Positions 13,096 through 27,525 of a stretch of 64,000 bases of DNA are shown piece after piece. The notes below the pieces were generated by a model. That model searched no databases. It was given only the letters and a program-made list of their open reading frames with translations, and had not been told where the DNA came from. The stretch is taken from NCBI GenBank assembly GCA_963082875.1, contig OY720097.1:8316501-8380500 (forward strand), written 5' to 3'. The DNA comes from Corella eumyota. Its lineage: Eukaryota > Chordata > Ascidiacea > Phlebobranchia > Corellidae. Each line of letters begins with the position of its first letter. The first letter of the stretch is position 1. The position numbers were made by a program, and so were the translations under genes.

Positions 13096-15354
13096 AATTA
13101 ATTGGTTTTTGGCTTTGCGGGTGTTTTTACGCCTTATTTAACGGTGGTGCTACTGTAATAAAGCAGTAGAATTTATTTAATTTGCCAAAAGAAAAGTGGG
13201 TTTTTATGTATAGCCTATTTAATAAGTAGTTTATTTTTGGCAAAACTTTTTGTCAAAAACCCTTTGTTACAAAAACAACCTAAATAAGAATAAACAACAT
13301 TGCTAATCTTTCTTGTAACTTGTATATCAAAAGATAATGATGGTTTAATATTTAGATTGGAATTTCTTGTGTTTGTTTAAAAGGACAACAGTTAACAGTC
13401 ACTCTCGTCAAGGTAAAAAAATATTTCATACCTAAACTACTTACAATCACTATAGCAACAAATAGGACTTATGTAGTGGGCTCTTAACTGGATATTTTTT
13501 GTTAAAATTTGTAATATAGAGTTCAGTATGTTTATAGGCACTAGGATGTTTTGTTAGTGCGGATGCTGAGGGACTAAAGGCTGAGTTAACCCTTTTTTAT
13601 GACTTGCTGCATTAATTTAACTTTTCCCTAGGGTCAGGGTTATTTGCAATATGCCGGGTCTGTTATTTTGTAACCAATATGCAGTTTGTTAACTTAGACC
13701 TGACTATAAAATAACAATATCAGCCACATATAAAGATTTTTTTTAATCTTCAGCTTTTATATTTTAATTGCTTCTTCTTGCTAAGGTTCTTTCTTCAGTT
13801 CTCTATTTTACTAACAGATCAAGTTTTACCATTACATACTTTAGTTAAACTTTGTTACTTTTTTTTCAGAATTAAATTTACATTTTCAAGGCAAAATTGT
13901 TATACTAAAAAAAAGCAAAAGAAAATTCAAGAACATCTCATGGTTGTTAGTGGATTTGAAACAATTTTGAAGATATGGAAAAGGGGCCGGGCTTTTTTAA
14001 CAAAAAATACAGTAAGACAACTTGGAATTTAGGTTTAAAACAATTTTAGTTTTTGTTTCTTTTTTTTTTTTTGTCTTTCACCATAATTTGTATTAAAAAT
14101 TTGAAATAATTAGTTAAATCAATAATTTTTTTGAAAATAATTTTTTAAATAGAAAAATTTGGATAAAGAAGCACTGCCTGGTAATGAAGCAACTCTTGAT
14201 AAAGAAAACAAAATAAATAATGTAATATATATATTGTATCAAATCAAAGCAAAAACATACAAAAAAGGTAAAAATATGTATTTCTAATAAAATTATGACT
14301 GTGCTTAACAGTTTTAGTCTTGCACAACTATTCAGTACACTCTGACAACTTAATAATTTAAAAAAAAATTTATTAACTTACCTTAAAAAAATGTCACATT
14401 ATTTTGTATTATAATAACAATTTTAGAGATATAGGTTTATCTAACAAAAAATAAGTAAAAGTACTTAACCATTTTTAAGGTCAAAACAACATTAAATTTT
14501 GCACGAGATGTGGTGACAATTACAACAATCCTCCCTAAAATTTGTAAGAACCCGTAGATGCTTTGCTCTACTTAAATAATAATGTTTGAAATACTATTTA
14601 CATGTTGCATTTGAGACACAATGGTCTTATGTTTTAATAAGTAAATATGAAAATGATAATATTTTGTTTCTTATTTAACATGCATGTTAAAATAAAAAAG
14701 GGTTAGCTTTAAGCTACTTTTTATTGTAAGTGCCATATTTAACAAGGTTACTATAAATATGTTCAAATGTTTAGTCCATTTATATGAAAAACCAATTTAT
14801 ATTTTCCATTTATTTTAAATGTAATTTTACACTTAGTTCGACACCATTAGCCGCTTTTGTGCGTTTCTTTTTGTATCGCCTTATCGCCTAGTCATTTTAA
14901 GTATTCTCTTGTTTTCCCAGCGTTCTTAGTCACGTGATTTGTGTTTCGCCTTTTTTGTCTTTTACTTTGTATCGTAACTTGGAATGATTTCGGAATTATA
15001 TTTTTTTAGTACGTCATATATTTTAGAATACGATTCGCCCCATTCTAACAATTCATAAATGGTCTTTAGTTAGTTTTTGGTAAAAGTAATATCGATATGT
15101 CAGTGTTAAGCCAGTATTGTTTCTGTTAATTGTTTTTCTTGTGTATTAATTTTTAATACATTGTAAAAGTTTTTAATTGTTGTGCCAGTCGAGTTAGACA
15201 GTTGCAATTCTGTGCCCTTTATCAGCATTATTTTTATATTAACTGGGATCTATCTGTAATTAAGGGGCATATTTTATTATCCGATCAACCTAGTGGTGGT
15301 CACGAGGGGTAAGGTTAGATAAACCCTACATTTTGATTTATGAATTGTATGACA

Positions 15355-16125
15355 TTTGGATATAGCAGTATAGTTAGTTAGATTTGTATATTGTTTGGCG
15401 TTAGGTTAAGTTTGGATTTATAAATTGGGATATATAATTTCAAAAGAAGTACCAGGGGTCAAGCTCGACATCGAAGTCCGTTAATGAACCAAGTGTCGAT
15501 CTAAAGTCTGCCCGGAAAATTGCTTTGGCAAGTTTTACTCGAATTGAGAACCAGCTCCTCAAAGAAATAAATGCACAAAAGGAGGCAAGGCTGGTCATTG
15601 GATGCGAAGCAGTTTTTGACACCGCCTACGATAAATGTTTAGCGGCGTGCAACGAATTTTTGGCTGTTCAAGCAGAAGATAAAAAGTCAAAGGCACAGGC
15701 TAAAAGTTATGAAGTTAAAAGCCGATATACGGCAATAAACGAAAGGTTTAAAAGTTTTCTTTCTTGATTTGTTACCTCTTTTCTACCAATACAAGGAGTC
15801 CTTTCAGTATCTGGGTCCCGCCAATTTATTTTCTCGCAAAGAAATAGAGGTAGCGTTGAGGCGCTCAATGTTTAAGCCAAATAAATACAAAAGGAAGCTG
15901 AATTGAGTTTACGTCAGCTTGAAATACAAAAGCAACAAGAAGAAGATGCAGACAAAGAAGTCCGCAAAGCTGAAGTCAAGGCTTGTGAGGCGGTAGCTAA
16001 GGCTCGCGAAAAAGCGCACTGCAGCCTTTAAAAGCATAGGTGCGCAAATTGAGCTGGAAAAAAAAGTTTCCAGGGCTCAGTCCAAAGTTCCTGAAGTCAA
16101 AGCCGAATTAAAAGGCATAAAATGG
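15355..16125 (+). mobile_element. Fossil coding-like core of unit U1
   Basis: Second copy of the axis-A core, bounded by the same inverted arms. The longest open stretch is again about 80 codons (15525-15767). Broken like the other copies. Close similarity to the cores at 26052 and 36748 suggests recent homogenisation and not selection on a protein. Confidence 0.4.
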
Positions 16126-16829
16126 TGTCATACAATTCATAAATCAAAATGTAGGGTTTATCTAACCTTACCTCTCGTGACCAACACTAGGTTGATCGGA
16201 GAATAAAATACGCCCATTGATTACAGATAGATCCCAGTTAATATAAAAATAATGCCGATAATGGGCACAGAATTGCAACTGTCTAACTCGACTGACACAA
16301 CAATTGAAAACTTTTACAATGTATTCAAAAATAGTACACAAGAAAAACAATTAATAAAACCAACACTGGCTTAAAACTTATAAATTGAAAATACTTTTAA
16401 CAAAAACTAACTAAAGACCATTTATGAATTCTTAAAACGGGGCGAATCGTATTCTAAATATATGACGTACTAAAAATATATAATTCCGAAATCATTCAAA
16501 AAAATCAAGTTACGATACAAAGTAAAAGACAAAAAAGGCGTAACACAAATCACGTGACTAAGAACGCTGGGAAAAAAGAAGCAAGCTTGAAATTTCCAGG
16601 CGATACAAAAAGAAACGCACAAAAGCAGCTAATGGTGTCCAACTGAGTGTAAATTTGCATTTAAAATTAATGAAAAATATAAATTGTTTTTTTATATGAA
16701 TGGACTTACCATTTGGACATATTTATAGTAACCATGTTAAATATGGCACTTACCATAAAAGATAGTTTAAAACTACCCCAATTTTATTTTAAAGTGCATG
16801 TTAAATAAGAAACAAAATATTATCAATTA

Positions 16830-19800
16830 CATATTTACCTATTAAAACATACGACCAAAGTGTCTCAAATGCAACATGTAAATAGTATTCAAAACATTAT
16901 TATGTTATTTAAGTAGAACAAAGCATCGACAGTTCTTACAAATTTGGGAGGGGGGGGAATCGTTGTAATTGTCACAACATCTCGTGCAAAATTTGATGTT
17001 GTTTTGACCTTAAAAATGGTTAAGTACTTATTTTTTGTTAAATAAACCTATACCTTTAAAATTGTTATTATTATACAAAATAATGTGACATTTTTTTAAA
17101 ATATGTTAATACATTTTTTTTTTGAATTATTAAGTTGTCAGAGTGTACTGAATAGTGATGCAAGACTAAAATGGTTAGGCAGTCATAATTTATTTGTTAG
17201 AAATACATATTTTACCCTTTTTTGTACGTTTTTGCTTTGATTTGATACAAGATATTATTTTTATTATTATGTTGTTTATTTTGTTTTGTTTATCAAGAGT
17301 TGCTTCTCTACCAAGCAGTGCTTCTTTATCCAAATTTTTCTATTAAAAAAAAATTGTTAAAAAATATATTGATTTAACTAAATATTTCAAATTTTTAATA
17401 CAAACTATGGTGAAAGACAAAAAATTAAAATTAAGAAACAAAAATTAAAATTGTTTTCAATCTAAATTCCAAGTTGTCTTACTGTATTTTCCGTTAAAAA
17501 TCCCGGCCCCTTTTCCTTATATTTAAAATTGTTTCAAATCCACTAAAAACCATGTGATGCTCTTGAATTTTCTTTTGGCTTTTTTTTAGTATAACAATTT
17601 TGCCTTGAAAATGTAAATCTAATTCTAAAAAAAAGTAACAAAGTTTAAATAAATTATGTAATGGTAAAACTTGATCTGTTAGTAAAACAGAGAACAGAAT
17701 AAAAGACATTAGCAAGAAGAAGCAAATAAAATATGAAGGCTAAAGATTAAAAAAAATTCTTTATATGTGGCTGATATTGTTAATTTATAGTCATGCCTAG
17801 GTTAACAAACTGCATATTAGTTACAAAATTACAGACCCCACATGTTGCGAATAACCCAGATCCTAGGAAAAATTTAAAATAATGTAGCAAGTGATAAAAA
17901 AGGGTTAACTCAGTCTTTAGTCCCTCAGCTTCCGCATTAAGAAAACATCATAGTGCTTGTAAAAATATTGAACTCTATATTACAAATTTTAACAGAAAAT
18001 ATTCAGTTAAGAGCACACCAAATAAATTTCATTTGTTGCTACAGTGGTTGTAAGTATGGGAATAAGATATGGATAAGATATTTATTACCTCGACGAGGGT
18101 GACTGTTAACTGGTGTCCTTTTAAACAAACACAAGAAGTTCCAATCTATCGGCGTCGTCTGCAAAGTTTATAAAATGCGACATGGGCGCAATTTTTATAA
18201 CCTTGTCCTTACCTTAATCTTCCTTTATACATTCCGCCTTTTCCGTATTCATTTTAGTAATACTCGTTTCAACTGCCAGACAAAGCTAACAGATGTCCGT
18301 AAAGTCAGCCCTTCGACATTAATGGTAAATAAACAAAAAACGCTTATCCAAAACCAATTTTTGTTACCAATTTTAAAGCATTCATACAACTTTGACAACT
18401 TAACATTTACAAATTTTTAAAGTTTTAAATACGTACTTACTAAATTATGCAATTAATTAAATCGTCATATCACTAAAATGGTATAATTTTAACATTGCTA
18501 ACAGTTATTAAAAATGAATAAACATATTAACATATGTATTTACATAGCAAAGTAACATAAAAAAAAATTATTAGCTAGTTGTAATCAATTTCATATTTAC
18601 CTATTAAAACATAAGACCAAAGTGTCTCAAATGCAACATGTAAATAGTATTCCAAACATTATTATGTTTTTTAAGTAGAGCAAAGCATCAACAGTTCTTA
18701 CAAATTTGGGAGGGGGGGGGGGGGGAGGGTAATCGTTGTAATTGTCATCACATCTTATGCAAAATTTAATGTTGTTTTGACCTTAAAAATGGTTAAGTAC
18801 TTATTTTTTGTTAAATAAACCTATACCTTTAAAATTGTTATTATTATACAAAATAATGTGACATTTTTTTAAAATATGTTAATACATTTTTTTTTTGAAT
18901 TATTAAGTTGTCAGAGTGTACTGAATAGTGATGCAAGACTAAAACTGTTAAGCAGTCATGATTTATTTATTAGAAATACATATTTTACCCTTTATTTGTA
19001 CTTTTTTGCTTTGATTTGATACAAGATATTATTTTTATTATTATGTTGTTTATTTTGTTTTGTTTATCAAGAGTTGCTTCTCTACCAAGCAGTGCTTCTT
19101 TATCCAAATTTTTCTATTTAAAAAAAATTGTTAAAAAATATATTGATTTAACTAAATTTTTCAAAATTTTAATATAAACTATGGTGAAAGACAAAAAACT
19201 AAAATTAAAAAACAAAAATTAAAATTGTTTTCAATCTAAATTCCAAGTTGTCTTACTGTATTTTCCGTTAAAAATCCCGGCCCCTTTTCCTTATATCTAA
19301 AATTGTTTCAAATCCACTAAAAACCATGTGATGCTCTTGAATTTTCTTTTGGCTTTTTTTTAGTATAACAATTTTGCCTTGAAAATGTAAATCTAATTCT
19401 AAAAAAAAGTAACAAAGTTTAAATAAATTATGTAATGGTAAAACTTGATCTGTTAGTAAAACAGAAAACAGAAGAAAAGACATTAGCAAGAAGAAGCAAA
19501 TAAAATATGAAGGCTAAAGATTAAAAAAAATTCTTTATATGTGGCTGATATTGTTAATTTATAGTCATGCCTAGGTTAACAAACTGCATATTAGTTACAA
19601 AATTACAGACCCCACATGTTGCGAATAACCCAGATCCTAGGGAAAATTTAAAACAATGTAGCAAGTGATAAAAAAGGGTTAACTCAGTCTTTAGTCCCTC
19701 AGCTTCCGCATTAACAAAACATCATAGTGCTTATAAACATATTAAACTCTATATTACAAATTTTAACAGAAAATATCCAGTTAAGAGCACACCAAATAAA

Positions 19801-20345
19801 TTTTATTTGTTGCTACAGTGGTTGTAAGTATGGGAATAAGATATGGATAAGATATTTATTACCTCGACGAGGGTGACTGTTAACTGGTGTCCTTTTAAAC
19901 GAACACAAGAAGTTCCAATCTATTAGCGTCGTCTGCATAGTTTATAAAATGCGACATGGGCGCAATTTTTATAACCTTGTCCTTACCCTAATCTTCCTTT
20001 ATACATTCCGCCTTTTCCGCATTCATTTTAGTACTACTCGTTTCAACTGGCGGACAAAGCTAACAGATTTCCGTAAAGTCAGCCCTTCAACATTAATGGT
20101 AAATAGACAGAAAACGCTTATCCAAAACCAATTTTTGTCATCAATTTTAAAGCATTCATACAACTTTGACAACTTAACATTTACAAATTTTTAAAGTTTT
20201 AAATACGTACTTTATTAAATCGTCATATCAATAAAATGGTATAATTTTAACATTGCTAACAGTTATTAAAAATAAATAAACATATTAACTTATGTATTTA
20301 CATAGCAAAGTAACATAAAAAAAAATTATTAGCTAGTTGTAATCA
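16830..20345 (+). repeat. Direct pair of 1.76-kb subrepeats in U1
   Basis: Copy a 16830-18591 and copy b 18592-20345. Copy b differs by an expanded G-tract at 18708-18729. The same two versions recur in U2, so the duplication is older than the U1/U2 split. Confidence 0.85.
18708..18729 (+). repeat. Length-variable G-tract (GGGAGGG...)
   Basis: A G-run after TTACAAATTTGGGAGG varies between copies: 6263-6273, 8024-8036, 16946-16957, 18708-18729, 27642-27653, 29404-29425, 38323-38334 and 44496-44515. On the opposite arms the same site has only a C-run of up to about six (e.g. 3864-3871). It is the only strongly G-rich sequence in the array and could form a G-quadruplex. Confidence 0.6.
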
Positions 20346-23300
20346 TCTAACAAACAAAGCGTTTCTATAACAAGTTATAAATCAAAATTTTTGCATGTTT
20401 GATTTATTTTTAATGGAAAGCCTAACCCTTGTTTTCTAACCCTAATCAAACAGAAACCCTAACTCATTCGATTTTCGAAAAAAATTGCAAGATTTATGAT
20501 ATCACGATAATTAATCTAAGTTTTAAACGACTTTAAAGTAATATTATAACATTTCACTTAATTAAAGGCAACTAAGAACAAAAATGTAATAAAAATCACA
20601 GAAAAAAAAATTAAAATTCGTAACTAGTAGATTCAGCCTTTGAACCTATACAACTTAAAAACTTTCAATGCCTTCAGGTTGGCATAGAACTTAAGATTAC
20701 TTTTTTATGGTAGTTAATTGGTTTATAATTTAACATTTCTAGATGTATATTTTTGTAAAGGTTCATCAGCAAGTAACTTTTCCAATCGTAATTTTTTTTG
20801 GTTTACATTGTATAGTTTTTAGTTTTTTAATTTATTTATCTTAACATTACAACTATTGTAATTTTTCTCTATAGCTTTTAAAAATTTATTTTAAACTTGC
20901 AAATAAATTATAGTCAAAAAATATTTTGTTTAGTTTTCTTGAGTTCCTATTCTCTAAAATCTGAAAAAGGACAACAATTTTTACTTTTGTTCTCATTTAT
21001 TAAGTTTTTGTTTTGCAAATGTTACTAAATATATAAATTAAGCAGTCCTTCAAAATTTTAAAACTGTAAAAGTGCAAAAAAAACAATAAGTATTAATTGA
21101 GTTCCATATAATAAAGGTAATGTAAAATTTAGTAAGAGATATAAAGGTGAGTTCGTTTGAAAATTTAATAAAAACAAAAGATAGATAATTTTCTTTCAAA
21201 TCTTGTTTATATGTGTATCATGACACAAAAACTTTAAAAAAAAATTTAAAATTTTCTGTTTGATAATTATATTTAAATAATTGTTATATAGTTTTATTTT
21301 TTTTATAATTTATCTTTGATGTTGGAAGGTCGACTTCACGATCTAACATAGGGTAACATTAATCATTCCGATCAAGTCTAGTTAGTCTGCAATCTTAGTT
21401 AGAAATTTTGTTCTTATAAAAACGCCAAATGACGTCACTCTAGTAGATTATGACGTAACATTGAATATTGAGCCAGAATATTGGCATAATGTTTATTAAT
21501 AGTTTTATTCATTATGGTTAGCATTTATAAAACAAACCAGGTATGTAAATTTATATTTTAAAAGGTCTGTCTTAAACGTCTTTTCTATTTGAATTTTTTA
21601 TCCAGCATCAACACCCTAAAAAAATATTGCAAAACTAAAAAATACTTGATTTTATATATTTAATGTATTTATAATTTATTGGCGTAGGGTTTATTTAACT
21701 TTACTCCACGTGATCAACAATAGGTTAATCGGAGAATAAAATACCCCCTTTGATCACAGATAGATCCCAGTTAATATAAAAATAATGCTGATAATGGGCA
21801 CGGAATAGCAACTGTCTAACTCGACTGACACAACAATTAAAAACTTTTACAATGTATTCAAAACTAGTACACAAGAAAAACAATTAACAAAAACAATACT
21901 GGTTTAACACTTACAAATCGATAATACTTTTAACAAAAACTAACTAAAGACAATTTATGAATTGTTGGAACAGGGCGAATCGTAATCTAAAATATATGAC
22001 GTACTAAAAAAATAATTTCGAAAAAAGTTACGATACAAAGTGAAAGACAAAATAGTCAAAACACAAATCACGTGACTAAGAACGCTGGAAAAAAAGGAGA
22101 AAACTTGAAATGACCGGGCGATAAGGCGATACAAAAAGAAAAAAACGCACAAAAGCAGCTAATGGTGTCGAACTGAGTGTAATATTTCATTTAAAATTAA
22201 TATAAATATAAATTGCTAGTTTTTCATATAATTGGACTTAACATTCCGGCCCCAAATGACCAAGTAAACAACAAAATATACGAAGTCATTTCATAATGAA
22301 CAAATTACATTATATCAAAATCGAAACCAATATACACTGTGAACATGCAGCAAACAGTATGTCGTGGGATAAGATGTCAAAAAAGAAAATATTACATAAC
22401 AATAATACATGATAATCGAACACATTAAAGAGTAAGAAAATACATAAGTTCACACGAGCGAAATGAAGTGAAAAGATAACGAACGATACATGCAATAATA
22501 AATGAGAACAAAAATAAAAATGGTTGTGCTTGTTTAGATTTAAGAGAATAAGAACTTAAAAATTAAACAACATATTTTTCTGACCATAATTTATTTGCAA
22601 GTTTAAAATATTTTTTCAAAAGTTATAAAGGAAAACTACAATAGTTTTAATTTTAAGATAAATAAATTACAAAACTAAAAACTATACAATGTAAACGAAA
22701 AATATTATAATTGAAAAGGTTGCTTGCTGATGAACCCGCATAAAAATATATATCAAGAAAGAGATTATATAGAAAATAGCGGTTTATTTATTGCGTGTGT
22801 GCGACAAAAAAAAAAAGGTTAATTGTGAACAACTTAAATATCAAAACTTAAAAAGTAAACTTCCCTTTTATGCCAACCTGAAGGTATTGATAGTTTTTAA
22901 GTTGTATATGTTCAAAGGCTGAATCTACCAGTTACGTGTTAATTTTTTTTTCTGTGACTTTTTTTCACATTTTTGTTCTTAGTTGCTATTATTTAAATAA
23001 AATGTTATGAAATTGAATTTGAAGTCGTTTAAAATTTAGATAATTTATCGTGATTTCATAAATCTTGCAATTTTTTCTGAAAATCGAACGAGTTAGGGTT
23101 TCTGCTTGATTAGGGTTAGAAAACAAGGGTTAGGGTTACCATTAAAAATAAATCAAACATGCAAAAATTTTGTAATAGAAACGCTTTGTTTGTTAGATGA
23201 TTACAATTTAAACATTATCTTTAATAATAATTCATATTATGTCATTATGCTATGTAATTATATACGTTAATATGTTTATTCATTATTAATAACTGCTAAC

Positions 23301-26051
23301 AATGTTAAAATTATATCATTTTATTGACATGGCGATTTAATAATTTGTATAACGTATTGAAAACTTTAAAAAATTGTAAATGTCAAGTTGTAAAAGTTGA
23401 ATGAGTGCTTAAAAATCGAGAACAAAAATTAGTTTTGGATAAGCGTTTTCTGTTAATTTAGCATCAATGTTGAAGGGCTGACTTCAAGGATCTCTATTAA
23501 CGTCGCCCGCCAGTTAAAACGAGTAGTACTATAATGAATGCGGAAAGAGCGATATGTACAAAAGAAGATTAAGGTAAGAGTATAAAAATTCCGCCCATTT
23601 TGATTTTTATAAACTTGGCGGACGACGCTAATACAGCTTCCCAGATAGTTTTAAATATTTTTTTTAAACTATCAGGAATCTAAAAACTTTTTAATCTGAT
23701 CGACAATGTCTGAATATTAAAAAACGTTTGGTTTTGTTTGGGGATTGAATGTCTTAGAAAGCTATGGTGAGGCTATATTAGCTTCGTCCGCCAATTAATT
23801 GGTTTTTGGCTTTGCGGGTGTTTTTACGCCTTATTTAACGGTGGTGCTACTGTAATAAAGCAGTAGAATTTATTTAATTTGCCAAAAGAAAAGTGGGTTT
23901 TTATGTATAGCCTATTTAATAAATAGTTTATTTTTGGCAAAACTTTTTGTCAAAAACCCTTTGTTACAAAAACAACCTAAATAAGAATAAACAACATTGC
24001 TAATCTTTCTTGTAACTTGTATATCAAAAGATAATGATGGTTTAATATTTAGATTGGAATTTCTTGTGTTTGTTTAAAAGGACAACAGTTAACAGTCACC
24101 CTCGTCAAGGTAAAAAAATATTTCATACCTAAACTACTTACAATCACTATAGCAACAAATAGGACTTATGTAGTGGGCTCTTAACTGGATATTTTTTGTT
24201 AAAATTTGTAATATAGAGTTCAGTATGTTTATAGGCACTAGGATGTTTTGTTAGTGCGGATGCTGAGGGACTAAAGGCTGAGTTAACCCTTTTTTATGAC
24301 TTGCTGCATTAATTTAACTTTTCCCTAGGGTCAGGGTTATTTGCAATATGCCGGGTCTGTTATTTTGTAACCAATATGCAGTTTGTTAACTTAGACCTGA
24401 CTATAAAATAACAATATCAGCCACATATAAAGATTTTTTTTAATCTTCAGCTTTTATATTTTAATTGCTTCTTCTTGCTAAGGTTCTTTCTTCAGTTCTC
24501 TATTTTACTAACAGATCAAGTTTTACCATTACATACTTTAGTTAAACTTTGTTACTTTTTTTTCAGAATTAAATTTACATTTTCAAGGCAAAATTGTTAT
24601 ACTAAAAAAAAGCAAAAGAAAATTCAAGAACATCTCATGGTTGTTAGTGGATTTGAAACAATTTTGAAGATATGGAAAAGGGGCCGGGCTTTTTTAACAA
24701 AAAATACAGTAAGACAACTTGGAATTTAGGTTTAAAACAATTTTAGTTTTTGTTTCTTTTTTTTTTTTTGTCTTTCACCATAATTTGTATTAAAAATTTG
24801 AAATAATTAGTTAAATCAATAATTTTTTTGAAAATAATTTTTTAAATAGAAAAATTTGGATAAAGAAGCACTGCCTGGTAATGAAGCAACTCTTGATAAA
24901 GAAAACAAAATAAATAATGTAATATATATATTGTATCAAATCAAAGCAAAAACATACAAAAAAGGTAAAAATATGTATTTCTAATAAAATTATGACTGTG
25001 CTTAACAGTTTTAGTCTTGCACAACTATTCAGTACACTCTGACAACTTAATAATTTAAAAAAAAATTTATTAACTTACCTTAAAAAAATGTCACATTATT
25101 TTGTATTATAATAACAATTTTAGAGATATAGGTTTATCTAACAAAAAATAAGTAAAAGTACTTAACCATTTTTAAGGTCAAAACAACATTAAATTTTGCA
25201 CGAGATGTGGTGACAATTACAACAATCCTCCCTAAAATTTGTAAGAACCCGTAGATGCTTTGCTCTACTTAAATAATAATGTTTGAAATACTATTTACAT
25301 GTTGCATTTGAGACACAATGGTCTTATGTTTTAATAAGTAAATATGAAAATGATAATATTTTGTTTCTTATTTAACATGCATGTTAAAATAAAAAAGGGT
25401 TAGCTTTAAGCTACTTTTTATTGTAAGTGCCATATTTAACAAGGTTACTATAAATATGTTCAAATGTTAAGTCCATTTATATGAAAAACCAATTTATATT
25501 TTCCATTTATTTTAAATGTAATTTTACACTTAGTTCGACACCATTAGCCGCTTTTGTGCGTTTCTTTTTGTATCGCCTTATCGCCTAGTCATTTTAAGTA
25601 TTCTCTTGTTTTCCCAGCGTTCTTAGTCACGTGATTTGTGTTTCGCCTTTTTTGTCTTTTACTTTGTATCGTAACTTGGAATGATTTCGGAATTATATTT
25701 TTTTAGTACGTCATATATTTTAGAATACGATTCGCCCCATTCTAACAATTCATGAATGGTCTTTAGTTAGTTTTTGGTAAAAGTAATATCGATATGTCAG
25801 TGTTAAGCCAGTATTGTTTCTGTTAATTGTTTTACTTGTGTATTAATTTTTAATACATTGTAAAAGTTTTTAATTGTTGTGCCAGTCGAGTTAGACAGTT
25901 GCAATTCTGTGCCCTTTATCAGCATTATTTTTATATTAACTGGGATCTATCTGTAATTAAGGGGCATATTTTATTATCCGATCAACCTAGTGGTGGTCAC
26001 GAGGGGTAAGGTTAGATAAACCCTACATTTTGATTTATGAATTGTATGACA

Positions 26052-26821
26052 TTTGGATATAGCAGTATAGTTAGTTAGATTTGTATATTGTTTGGCGTTA
26101 GGTTAAGTTTGGATTTATAAATTGGGATATATAATTTCAAAAGAAGTACCAGGGGTCAAGCTCGACATCGAAGTCCGTTAATGAACCAAGTGTCGATCTA
26201 AAGTCTGCCCGGAAAATTGCTTTGGCAAGTTTTACTCGAATTGAGAACCAGCTCCTCAAAGAAATAAATGCACAAAAGGAGGCAAGGCTGGTCATTGGAT
26301 GCGAAGCAGTTTTTGACACCGCCTACGATAAATGTTTAGCGGCGTGCAACGAATTTTTGGCTGTTCAAGCAGAAGATAAAAAGTCAAAGGCACAGGCTAA
26401 AAGTTATGAAGTTAAAAGCCGATATACGGCAATAAACGAAAGGTTTAAAAGTTTTCTTTCTTGATTTGTTACCTCTTTTCTACCAATACAAGGAATCCAG
26501 TATCTGGGTCCCGCCAATTTACTTTCTCGCAAAGAAATAGAGGTAGCGTTGAGGCGCTCAATGTTTAAGCCAAATAAATACAAAAGGAAGCTGAATTGAG
26601 TTTACGTCAGCTTGAAATACAAAAGCAACAAGAAGAAGAAGATGCAGACAAAGAAGTCCGCAAAGCTGAAGTCAAGGCTTGTGAGGCGGTAGCTAAGGCT
26701 CGCGAAAAAGCGCACTGCAGCCTTTAAAAGCATAGGTGCGCAAATTGAGCTGGAAAAAAAAGTTTCCGTGGCTCAGTCCAAAGTTCCTGAAGTCAAAGCC
26801 GAATTAAAAGGCATAAAATGG
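26052..26821 (+). mobile_element. Fossil coding-like core of unit U2
   Basis: Third copy of the axis-A core, nearly identical to the U1 and U3 copies, between the same inverted arms. Broken fragment; the open stretch lies at 26222-26464. Confidence 0.4.
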
Positions 26822-27525
26822 TGTCATACAATTCATAAATCGAAATGTAGGGTTTATCTAACCTTACCTCTCGTGACCAACACTAGGTTGATCGGAGAAT
26901 AAAATACGCCCATTGATTACAGATAGATCCCAGTTAATATAAAAATAATGCCGATAATGGGCACAGAATTGCAACTGTCTAACTCGACTGACACAACAAT
27001 TGAAAACTTTTACAATGTATTCAAAAATAGTACACAAGAAAAACAATTAATAAAACCAACACTGGCTTAAAACTTATAAATTGAAAATACTTTTAACAAA
27101 AACTAACTAAAGACCATTTATGAATTCTTAAAACGGGGCGAATCGTATTCTAAATATATGACGTACTAAAAATATATAATTCCGAAATCATTCAAAAAAA
27201 TCAAGTTACGATACAAAGTAAAAGACAAAAAAGGCGTAACACAAATCACGTGACTAAGAACGCTGGGAAAAAAGAAGCAAGCTTGAAATGACCAGGCGAT
27301 ACAAAAAGAAACGCACAAAAGCAGCTAATGGTGTCCAACTGAGTGTAAATTTGCATTTAAAATTAATGAAAAATATAAATTGTTTTTTTATATGAATGGA
27401 CTTACCATTTGGACATATTTATAGTAACCATGTTAAATATGGCACTTACAATAAAAGATAGTTTAAAACTACCCCAATTTTATTTTAAAGTGCATGTTAA
27501 ATAAGAAACAAAATATTATCAATTA

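Larger units (their letters stand above)
10256..20948. repeat. Array unit U1 (10,693 bp)
   Basis: Complete unit: B-loop about 10262-11850, one arm about 11850-15354, core 15355-16125, and the opposite arm with two 1.76-kb subrepeats up to about 20345, followed by the common segment with telomere-like motifs. Very similar to U2, with scattered substitutions. Confidence 0.88.
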
